From assembly GCA_902582235.1 (NCBI GenBank), contig CACHQX010000004.1, positions 53,054 to 117,053 on the forward strand: a stretch of 64,000 bases of DNA, in the 5' to 3' direction. This DNA is from an uncultured Pelagibacteraceae bacterium. Lineage in GTDB: Bacteria; Pseudomonadota; Alphaproteobacteria; Pelagibacterales; Pelagibacteraceae. Positions 56,580 through 64,000 of the stretch are shown here, in pieces; positions within the stretch are counted from its first letter, which is position 1; each line of letters begins with the position of its first letter. Below the pieces are notes generated by a model. The model did not search any database, had not been told where the DNA came from, and saw nothing but the letters and a program-made list of their open reading frames with translations. The position numbers and the translations under genes were made by a program.

Positions 56580-58634
56580 ATGAATTTAAAAATTAAGAAT
56601 ATCGATCTAAAAGCATTTATATTTAATCGCTTAATTGAAATTTTTGCAATTGGGCTGTTTATATTAGCAATTTTAGTGACTTTGGCAGTGGTAACTTACA
56701 CGCCTGATGATCCAAATTTTATTTTTTCTGAGGGAAAACAAGTTAAAAATTTGCTTGGAATTAATGGAAGTATAATATCAGACTTTTTTTTTCAATCGGT
56801 CGGATTAATAAGTTATTTCATTCCTATTACAATTATCTTTTCAGCAATTAATATTTTTTTTAAAAAGACGCCAAGTATAATTGTAAATAATATTTTTTTA
56901 ATAGTTTGTTATAGTTTAATCGGAACTTTCTTTTTAAGTGTTTTTTTAACATCACCCTACTTTCTTTACATTAATGGAAATGGTGGATTTGTTGGTAATT
57001 TCTTAAATGAGTCAGTTTTTTTAAAACTTGAGTTTTTGAATAATAAAATTACTTATTATTTTTCTTTAATAACTTTTATTCTCTTATTTGTATTAAGCTT
57101 AAATCCAAATTCTTATTGGATTAAAATATTTATAAGAAAGAAAAAAGGTGATCGAGTTAAAGATCAAACCTTAAGTCAGGATCCACAACTTAAAGAAAAA
57201 GAAACTGTTCAAGAAACTTTTAACCTCAGCGAGTCCATTTCTGAGCCAAAAAAAGTAGGTGCTTTTAAACTTCCATCACTTGATTTCCTCAAGATTCCAG
57301 AAAAGAAAGTTAAAAATGCAAAAGAAGAAAAAAAAGTTGATGCTGATTTTTTGGAAAAAGTATTGTTAGATTTTGGTGTGCAAGGAAAAATAACAAAAAT
57401 AAGTACGGGTCCAGTTGTTACTCTTAATGAGTTTGAACCTGCTGCGGGAGTTAAAGTCTCAAAAATCGTAAACCTCTCTGAAGATATAGCGAGAAATACA
57501 AGTTCTGAGTCTGCGAGGATTTCTACAATTCCAGGATCTAGTACTATCGGTATTGAGCTCCCAAATTCGTCTCGAGACAATGTTATGTTAAGAGAAATAA
57601 TATCTAGTCCAAAATTTAACAATAAGGATTTAAAATTACCGATAGCTCTTGGTAAAAGTATTTCTGGTCAACCATTAATTGGAGATTTAACCTCAATGCC
57701 ACATCTTTTGATTGCTGGTACCACCGGCTCTGGTAAATCTGTATGTATAAATACGATTATTCTTTCATTGCTATACAGACACAAACCAGAAATTTGTAAG
57801 TTCATTTTAATTGATCCTAAGATGTTAGAGCTTTCGACATATGAAGGAATTCCCCATCTATTATGTCCTGTGATAACTGAGGCAAAAAAAGCTGCCTCAG
57901 TTTTAGGTTGGGTAGTAAAAGAAATGGAAAATAGATACAAATTAATGACAAAGGTTGGCGTTAGAAATATTGACAGTTACAACGCTAAACACAAAATTTC
58001 TATGCCTTACATTGTAGTTATAGTAGACGAAATGTCAGATCTTATGTTGGTTGCTAGTAAGGACATTGAAAATTGTATTCAGAAACTCTCTCAAATGGCA
58101 AGGGCCGCAGGTATTCATATAATAATGGCAACGCAAAGACCAAGTGTTGATGTAATAACGGGTACTATCAAAGCAAATTTCCCAACTCGTATATCTTTTC
58201 AAGTGTCTTCAAAAATTGATAGTAGAACAATTCTCGGAGAACAAGGTGCTGAACAATTATTAGGGAAAGGGGATATGCTTTTCATGTCTTCAGCTAATCG
58301 AATTACAAGAATCCATGCGCCATTTGTTTCGGATAATGAAATTGAAAAAATAAATTCTTTTCTTAAATCACAAGGAGATCCGGAATATGTTGATGAAATT
58401 TTAAATTTATCTTCTGAAAGTCCATCTGATGATGAATCTGACAACTCAGATCAAGATGATGAGCTTTACAATAAAGCCCTTGAAATAGTCAAATCTGAGG
58501 GAAAAGCATCAACCTCCTTTTTGCAAAGAAAACTTCAAATAGGTTACAATAGGGCCGCGAGAATAATAGATATTATGGAAAGTAGAGGCATTGTCAGTAA
58601 AGCTAATCATGTTGGCAAAAGAGAATTGTTGTAA
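56580..58634 (+). CDS. ftsK: DNA translocase FtsK
   Basis: Four N-terminal TM segments; MPHLLIAGTTGSGKSVCINTIILSLL, IVDEMSDLM, TQRPSVDVITGTIKANFPTRISFQVSSKIDSRTILGEQGAEQLLGKGDML; C-terminal gamma domain. Confidence 0.97.
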   Translation: MNLKIKNIDLKAFIFNRLIEIFAIGLFILAILVTLAVVTYTPDDPNFIFSEGKQVKNLLGINGSIISDFFFQSVGLISYFIPITIIFSAINIFFKKTPSIIVNNIFLIVCYSLIGTFFLSVFLTSPYFLYINGNGGFVGNFLNESVFLKLEFLNNKITYYFSLITFILLFVLSLNPNSYWIKIFIRKKKGDRVKDQTLSQDPQLKEKETVQETFNLSESISEPKKVGAFKLPSLDFLKIPEKKVKNAKEEKKVDADFLEKVLLDFGVQGKITKISTGPVVTLNEFEPAAGVKVSKIVNLSEDIARNTSSESARISTIPGSSTIGIELPNSSRDNVMLREIISSPKFNNKDLKLPIALGKSISGQPLIGDLTSMPHLLIAGTTGSGKSVCINTIILSLLYRHKPEICKFILIDPKMLELSTYEGIPHLLCPVITEAKKAASVLGWVVKEMENRYKLMTKVGVRNIDSYNAKHKISMPYIVVIVDEMSDLMLVASKDIENCIQKLSQMARAAGIHIIMATQRPSVDVITGTIKANFPTRISFQVSSKIDSRTILGEQGAEQLLGKGDMLFMSSANRITRIHAPFVSDNEIEKINSFLKSQGDPEYVDEILNLSSESPSDDESDNSDQDDELYNKALEIVKSEGKASTSFLQRKLQIGYNRAARIIDIMESRGIVSKANHVGKRELL

Positions 58635-59179
58635 TGAGAACAATTTTTCTTATTTTAATCATTTTTTTTATATTCGCTCAAAAACATGCTTACACAGAAC
58701 CTAAAATTATTAAAAAAATTTCTGAGATTGAAAATTTTACATTTGATTTTGAACAACTAATTAACGATAAAAAAGAAACTGGTAACTGTATTATTTCGTT
58801 CAATAATAAAATGATGTGCAAATACGATAAGACTGGGAAGTTAATCGTATCTAATGGAAAGACACTTTTAATCAAAAACAAAAGCTCAAATTTTGCGAAC
58901 ACTTATAAAACTGAGAATACTTACTTTAAATATTTTCTTAATAAAGAATTTTTAATCTCGAAAATTGTGGGAAATGTAGTCGAAAAAGAACAAAATTTTC
59001 TCCTATTAATTAATGATCAAAGTAATCAATTAAGTATTTTTTTTGATAAAAAAAATTACTTAATTAAAGGCTGGGAAACTATTGATTTATATGGCAACAG
59101 AGTGAGGTCCAATATTATCGTTAAAAATATTAATCAAGAGTTGTCTGATAATATTTTTAACCTTAATCTTTATAACTAG
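58634..59179 (+). CDS. lolA: LolA-family outer-membrane lipoprotein carrier protein
   Basis: Signal peptide, NFTFDFEQLINDKKETGNCIISFNNKMMCKYD; downstream of ftsK. Confidence 0.85.
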   Translation: MRTIFLILIIFFIFAQKHAYTEPKIIKKISEIENFTFDFEQLINDKKETGNCIISFNNKMMCKYDKTGKLIVSNGKTLLIKNKSSNFANTYKTENTYFKYFLNKEFLISKIVGNVVEKEQNFLLLINDQSNQLSIFFDKKNYLIKGWETIDLYGNRVRSNIIVKNINQELSDNIFNLNLYN

Positions 59180-59685
59180 TTAGCTCTGATATTAAGGTTT
59201 TCCTCTTTAAAAATTTTCATCCCTCTTGCTAAATAATTTTTTATCGCATTAGGATGATCTAGTGTACAAGTATGAACCCACATTCTTTTAATTTTTTTTT
59301 CAAAGGATTTTAAAATTGCAGTTGTTAAAGCATAACCACCAACTCCTTTGCCAAAATAATCTTCAAACAAACCTAAGTATGCAAGTTCTGTCTCATTTTT
59401 TTCTGGATGATGTATAAGTTCAAAATATCCAACTAAATCTTTACCATTCTTTATTACGTAGGTTTCTAGATTTTTATTTGAGACATAATTGGACCACTGA
59501 AGATCTGTCCAAATCAATCTATCAGTCCATCGATATTTCTTACCAATTTGTTTATAGAAAAACTTGTTCAGTTGGAAATCTGGTTTTGTTTTTTCCACGG
59601 AATAATTATCTTCTGGCTTATCTTTTTTAATTAGATCATTAATATTTTTTAATTCTAAAAAATTTCTTTTTACACTAATTATCAT
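59176..59685 (-). CDS. GNAT-family N-acetyltransferase
   Basis: ELAYLGLFEDYFGKGVGGYALTTAILKSF acetyl-CoA binding motif. Confidence 0.87.
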   Translation of the reverse strand: MIISVKRNFLELKNINDLIKKDKPEDNYSVEKTKPDFQLNKFFYKQIGKKYRWTDRLIWTDLQWSNYVSNKNLETYVIKNGKDLVGYFELIHHPEKNETELAYLGLFEDYFGKGVGGYALTTAILKSFEKKIKRMWVHTCTLDHPNAIKNYLARGMKIFKEENLNIRAN

Positions 59686-60047
59686 TGAACCATTCTCCCT
59701 ACTTTTTCACCACCAAACAAATGAAAATGTAAATGCGGCACTTCTTGGCCACCATTATCTCCTACGTTTGATAAAGTTCTAAATCCTTCATTATCGATGC
59801 TCGATATACCAATCTTTTTTGCAACAGTTGAAATTCCTTTCATAAGTCCAACTATTTCGTCTGAACTTGCTTTAGAAGTAAAATCCTCTAAATTTACATA
59901 TTTGCCTTTTGGAATTACCAAAGCATGAACTTTTTTTTGTGGATTTATATCATGAAAAGATAAAACAAATTCGTCCTCATAGATTTTTTTGCATGGTATC
60001 TCGCCTCTCAGGATTTTTGCAAAAATGTTATTGTCGTCGTAGCTCAT
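59682..60047 (-). CDS. HIT family protein (HinT-like)
   Basis: IFAKILRGEIPCKKIYEDEFVLSFHDINPQKKVHALVIPK, GGQEVPHLHFHLFGG. Confidence 0.95.
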   Translation of the reverse strand: MSYDDNNIFAKILRGEIPCKKIYEDEFVLSFHDINPQKKVHALVIPKGKYVNLEDFTSKASSDEIVGLMKGISTVAKKIGISSIDNEGFRTLSNVGDNGGQEVPHLHFHLFGGEKVGRMVQ

Positions 60048-60316
60048 TTTTTTCTTTTATCTAGTTCTTTCATAACATCTTCAATTTTGACGTTATTTGC
60101 TTCGAGATATACAATCAGATGATACAATACATCGGCTGTCTCATGAACTTTATTTGTATTATTTTCCACAGCCTCAATTAATTCTTTAACTTCCTCTTTG
60201 ACCTTTTCTACTGACAATTCTTTGTTAGCTAATAATTTATTTGTATAAGATTCACTTTGAGGTTTAGTCTTCCTTTCTCTTACCATTAAAATTATATCTT
60301 CCAGAGTTTTTAGCAT
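60044..60316 (-). CDS. hisE: phosphoribosyl-ATP pyrophosphatase
   Basis: SYTNKLLANKELSVEKVKEEVKELIEAVEN...ETADVLYHLIVYLEANNVKIEDVM; next to hisF. Confidence 0.93.
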   Translation of the reverse strand: MLKTLEDIILMVRERKTKPQSESYTNKLLANKELSVEKVKEEVKELIEAVENNTNKVHETADVLYHLIVYLEANNVKIEDVMKELDKRKK

Positions 60317-60317
60317 G

Positions 60318-61073
60318 TTAAGTTCTAACAGGAATTCCTTTAGACTCCAAATATTGCTTTGCTTCTTTCACAGAGTATTTCCCATAATGAAATATTGATG
60401 CTGCAAGAACTGCGCTAGCTTTACCTGATTTAATACCCTCTACTAAGTGATCAAGATTTCCAACGCCACCAGATGCAATTAAAGGAATATTTACCTTGGA
60501 AGATATTTTAGACATTAACTCAATGTCGTAACCAACCTGCGTTCCATCTCTATCCATCGAGGTAACTAAAAGCTCACCAGCTCCACTATCTTCCATTTTT
60601 TTTGCATATTCTAACGCATCAATTCTACTATTATTTCTTCCCCCATGAGTGAAAACTTCCCACTTATCTCCATTTTTTTTAGCATCTATTGCAACAACAA
60701 TACATTGTGAACCAAATTTTTTAGAACTATCGACTACGACTTTGGAATTTTCTACTGCAGCAGTATTAATTGAAACTTTATCAGCACCGCAGTTTAATAA
60801 TTTATTTATATCATCAACGCTTCTTACTCCACCACCTACTGTTAAAGGCACAAAACATTTCTTTGATGTCTTCTCAACAACCTCATAAATTGTATCTCTA
60901 TTCTCGTTTGAAGCTGTAATATCCAAGAAACAAATTTCATCTGCTCCACCATCACTGTAAATTTTTGCTTGTTCAACAGGATCTCCGGCATCTTTTAGAT
61001 CAACAAAGTTAATACCTTTAACAACACGACCATTTTTGACATCTAAACAAGGTATAATTCTATTTTTAAGCAT
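60318..61073 (-). CDS. hisF: imidazole glycerol phosphate synthase cyclase subunit
   Basis: [57 protein letters not shown]. Confidence 0.97.
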   Translation of the reverse strand: MLKNRIIPCLDVKNGRVVKGINFVDLKDAGDPVEQAKIYSDGGADEICFLDITASNENRDTIYEVVEKTSKKCFVPLTVGGGVRSVDDINKLLNCGADKVSINTAAVENSKVVVDSSKKFGSQCIVVAIDAKKNGDKWEVFTHGGRNNSRIDALEYAKKMEDSGAGELLVTSMDRDGTQVGYDIELMSKISSKVNIPLIASGGVGNLDHLVEGIKSGKASAVLAASIFHYGKYSVKEAKQYLESKGIPVRT

Positions 61074-61782
61074 CTTCTTTAACCAGCTCCTCTAGTTTAA
61101 TATCACCATCGTATATTGCTTTGCCTACTATAACACCTTCAATATTTTTTAATGTCTTAGCTTTTTTGATATCCTCTATTGAGGATACTCCACCAGAAAT
61201 TATTACAGGGCAATTTGAAATCTCAGCAACCTTTAATGTTTCCTCAAAATTTGGACTTTCTTTTGTTCCATCCCTATTAATATCAGTAAAAATTAATCTA
61301 CTAATACCGTAGTCATTTACCTCGGTTAAAAAATCTAAAGTTGATATGCCTGAACTTTCTTTCCAGCCTGATAAAGAGAGTTTTCCATCTTTTGCGTCCA
61401 AACCCAATGCAATTTTTTTTGGAAATTTCTTACAAGCTTTTTTCAAAAAGTTTTTATCTTTAATAGCCGCACTTCCTAAGATTACTTTATCTACACCTAT
61501 ATCAGCATATTCTTGAATACTATCAAAATCTCTCACACCTCCGCCTACCTCTACTTTGAAATCAAATTTACTTACTATCTCCTTAATAATATCAAGATTA
61601 ACTGTTTCTCCCGCTAAGGCACCATCAAGATCAACAATGTGCAAATTTTTAAATCCTTTATCAATAAATTGTGCTGCCTGATCGACTGGTGACATTTGAT
61701 ATTCTGTCTTTTGACTAAAATCACCTTTAATTAATCTTACACACTTTTCATCTTTAATATCAATTGCTGGAAATATCTTCAT
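61066..61782 (-). CDS. hisA: ProFAR isomerase
   Basis: [54 protein letters not shown]. Confidence 0.97.
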   Translation of the reverse strand: MKIFPAIDIKDEKCVRLIKGDFSQKTEYQMSPVDQAAQFIDKGFKNLHIVDLDGALAGETVNLDIIKEIVSKFDFKVEVGGGVRDFDSIQEYADIGVDKVILGSAAIKDKNFLKKACKKFPKKIALGLDAKDGKLSLSGWKESSGISTLDFLTEVNDYGISRLIFTDINRDGTKESPNFEETLKVAEISNCPVIISGGVSSIEDIKKAKTLKNIEGVIVGKAIYDGDIKLEELVKEDA

Positions 61783-62409
61783 TTATAAATTTATAAAGTT
61801 GTTGATTATTTTTAATCCAGTTTTATCGCTTTTTTCTGGATGGAATTGGGTGCCAAAAATATTTTCTTTTTCGACTGCACAAACATGATTTGATGAATAA
61901 TCGGTTGTTGCTAAGATAGAATTTTTGTCGGTTGGGACAAACTCATAACTGTGAACAAAGTACATGTGTGACTTATCTTTTATATCTTTAAAAATTTTAC
62001 TTTCTTTAACTATATTTATTTGGTTCCAGCCTATGTGAGGGAGCTTATACTTGCCCTTTTTATTATCAATTTTTGTCACTTTACCAGGTATCCAACCTAA
62101 TCCCTTTGTCTCTGACTCTTCATATCCAACATCAGCGAACATTTGTAATCCAACACATATTCCAAGAAGAGGTTTTTTTTTATTCATTACAAAATCATTT
62201 AGGCAATCCACAAGTCCATTAATAGATTGCAGTGCATCCACACAACTTTTGAATGATCCCTGTCCTGGCAAAACAACTTTGTCAGTAGATTTAATTTTCC
62301 CTAGATCAGAAGTTACCTCAATTTTAACTTTATTTTTAGCTACCTCTTTAAATGAATTAATAACAGAGCTTATGTTCCCTGATTTGTAATCAACAATTGT
62401 TACGTTCAT
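61783..62409 (-). CDS. hisH: imidazole glycerol phosphate synthase glutamine amidotransferase subunit
   Basis: VTIVDYKSGNISSV, LLGICVGLQMFAD, NIFGTQFHPEKS. Confidence 0.97.
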   Translation of the reverse strand: MNVTIVDYKSGNISSVINSFKEVAKNKVKIEVTSDLGKIKSTDKVVLPGQGSFKSCVDALQSINGLVDCLNDFVMNKKKPLLGICVGLQMFADVGYEESETKGLGWIPGKVTKIDNKKGKYKLPHIGWNQINIVKESKIFKDIKDKSHMYFVHSYEFVPTDKNSILATTDYSSNHVCAVEKENIFGTQFHPEKSDKTGLKIINNFINL

Positions 62410-62415
62410 TTATAT

Positions 62416-63006
62416 TTATAAAGAGCCTTTAGTAGATGGCACGACTTTTTTATTTTTTGGATCTATTTCTAATGCAGCTCTAAGTGATCTTGCTAAACCT
62501 TTAAAACACGACTCTACTTTGTGGTGACTATTATCGCCATATAAATTTTCAATATGTAGTGTAATTCCTGCAGATTGTGAAAAGGCTTGAAACCATTCTT
62601 TGAATAGTTCCGTATCCATTTCCCCAAGTTTTTCCACTTTTAAATCTACTTTCCAAATTAAATATGGCCTGTTTGAAACGTCTAATGCAACTCTAGTTAA
62701 AGTTTCATCCATTGGTATCATTGCGTGAGCATATCTTTTAATTCCAATGAATTTTTTTGATGCTTTTTTAAGACATTCACCAATAGCAATACCAGTATCT
62801 TCTGTTGTGTGATGGAGATCTATGTGTGTATCTCCTTTTGCTTTAACCTTTAAATCAATTGATGAATGTTTAGAAAGTTGTTCAAGCATATGATCAAGAA
62901 AACCTATTCCAGTATCGATTTTGTATTGACCTTTACCGTCAATATTTAATTCAACGTCAATTTTTGTTTCTTTTGTTTTTCTTGTTATTGATGCTTTTCG
63001 CTTCAT
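62416..63006 (-). CDS. hisB: imidazoleglycerol-phosphate dehydratase
   Basis: [57 protein letters not shown]. Confidence 0.97.
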   Translation of the reverse strand: MKRKASITRKTKETKIDVELNIDGKGQYKIDTGIGFLDHMLEQLSKHSSIDLKVKAKGDTHIDLHHTTEDTGIAIGECLKKASKKFIGIKRYAHAMIPMDETLTRVALDVSNRPYLIWKVDLKVEKLGEMDTELFKEWFQAFSQSAGITLHIENLYGDNSHHKVESCFKGLARSLRAALEIDPKNKKVVPSTKGSL

Positions 63007-63095
63007 ATATACCTACGTATATCTATATTATTTAGTCATATCAACAAAACTAATTTGCCACTTGAAGAATAGAAATTCATATCCATCTATACCTC

Positions 63096-63611
63096 ATGAC
63101 AACAATTGTATTAGTAAGAAAAAAAAATGACGTAGTTGTGGCAAGTGATGGCCAGGTCAGTATGGGAAATACGGTAATTAAAAGCAATGCGAACAAAGTT
63201 CGTAAAATTGAGAAACGAAATGTGATTGCAGGTTTTGCTGGTTCAACAGCAGATGCGTTAACTCTTTTTGAGAGACTAGAAGCTAAACTTGAAAAACATG
63301 CTGGAAATTTAACCCGTGCCGCAGTCGAACTTGCTAAAGATTGGAGAACCGATAAATATTTAAGGAGACTTGAAGCATTAATGGCAATTGGTGATAAAGA
63401 AAAAAGTTTTATTATTTCAGGAACCGGAGACGTTTTAGAACCTGAAGGAGATGTTATTGGAATTGGATCAGGTGGAAACTACGCTCTTGCAGCTGCAAAG
63501 GTTTTAATGGATACAGAATTGAATGCTGAAGAAGTGGCGAAAAAAGCAATTAAAGTTGCAGCTGATATTTGTGTATTTACAAATGATAATATTAGAATTG
63601 AGAAAATATAA
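63096..63611 (+). CDS. hslV: ATP-dependent protease peptidase subunit
   Basis: [53 protein letters not shown]. Confidence 0.97.
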   Translation: MTTIVLVRKKNDVVVASDGQVSMGNTVIKSNANKVRKIEKRNVIAGFAGSTADALTLFERLEAKLEKHAGNLTRAAVELAKDWRTDKYLRRLEALMAIGDKEKSFIISGTGDVLEPEGDVIGIGSGGNYALAAAKVLMDTELNAEEVAKKAIKVAADICVFTNDNIRIEKI

Positions 63612-64000
63612 TGGAAAAATCAAATATTAAATCATTTCCAAAAAAAAATTCTGAGGAAAAGAAGAATCACATAGATTCTCTTTCGCCAAGAGAAATTGTA
63701 TCTGAGTTAGACAGATACGTTGTAGGGCAAAACAAAGCCAAAAGAGCTGTTGCTATTGCTCTTAGAAATAGATGGAGAAGACAAGCTTTAAAAGGCGAAA
63801 TGAGAGATGAAGTTTTGCCTAAAAATATATTAATGATTGGGCCAACTGGGGTCGGTAAAACTGAGATATCAAGAAGGCTATCTAAATTAGCAGAAGCCCC
63901 TTTTGTAAAAGTTGAAGCCACAAGATTTACAGAGGTCGGTTATGTTGGAAGAGACGTAGAACAAATCATTAGAGACTTGCTTGAAATTGCTATTGCAATG
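63611..64000 (+). CDS. hslU: ATP-dependent protease ATPase subunit, partial at right edge
   Basis: Manual translation [58 protein letters not shown]...[44 protein letters not shown]; open to the window edge. Confidence 0.96.
   Translation, partial: MEKSNIKSFPKKNSEEKKNHIDSLSPREIVSELDRYVVGQNKAKRAVAIALRNRWRRQALKGEMRDEVLPKNILMIGPTGVGKTEISRRLSKLAEAPFVKVEATRFTEVGYVGRDVEQIIRDLLEIAIAM

Overview
The window is compact, AT-rich alphaproteobacterial chromosome. Gene content, gene order and extreme compaction fit SAR11/Pelagibacterales; this assignment is inference and no database search was run. I see no rRNA, CRISPR array, prophage or transposon. Main blocks, left to right: a dmdB-like/dmdC-like pair; leuBDC, with leuB broken by a frameshift at an A8 tract; rplS-trmD-rpsP-ffh, with a structured leader in front of ffh; dapF-ftsY; an amidase, TRAP transporter and 2-hydroxyacid/aminotransferase catabolic block; pagL-like and ccmHGFEDC; hspQ, yciB and housekeeping genes; argG; a photolyase-like/DUF2256/DUF393/glycosyltransferase/FeS-BCP/SDR block; a TPR-GT41 protein; folD, mscS, hemDC, tsaD; acs with a very basic N-terminal tail, plus a DUF4212/sodium:solute symporter pair; rpe-heparinase-purH; tRNA-Gly(GCC); ftsK-lolA; hisBHAFE; and hslVU, which runs off the right edge. 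The best leads are the ffh leader with mutually exclusive pairings, the leuB homopolymer frameshift, the photolyase-like neighbourhood with a possibly permuted photolyase homologue, three convergent gene pairs that share palindromic 4-nt stop codons, the histone-like tail on Acs, and an unexplained inverted-repeat element between hspQ and ccmC.
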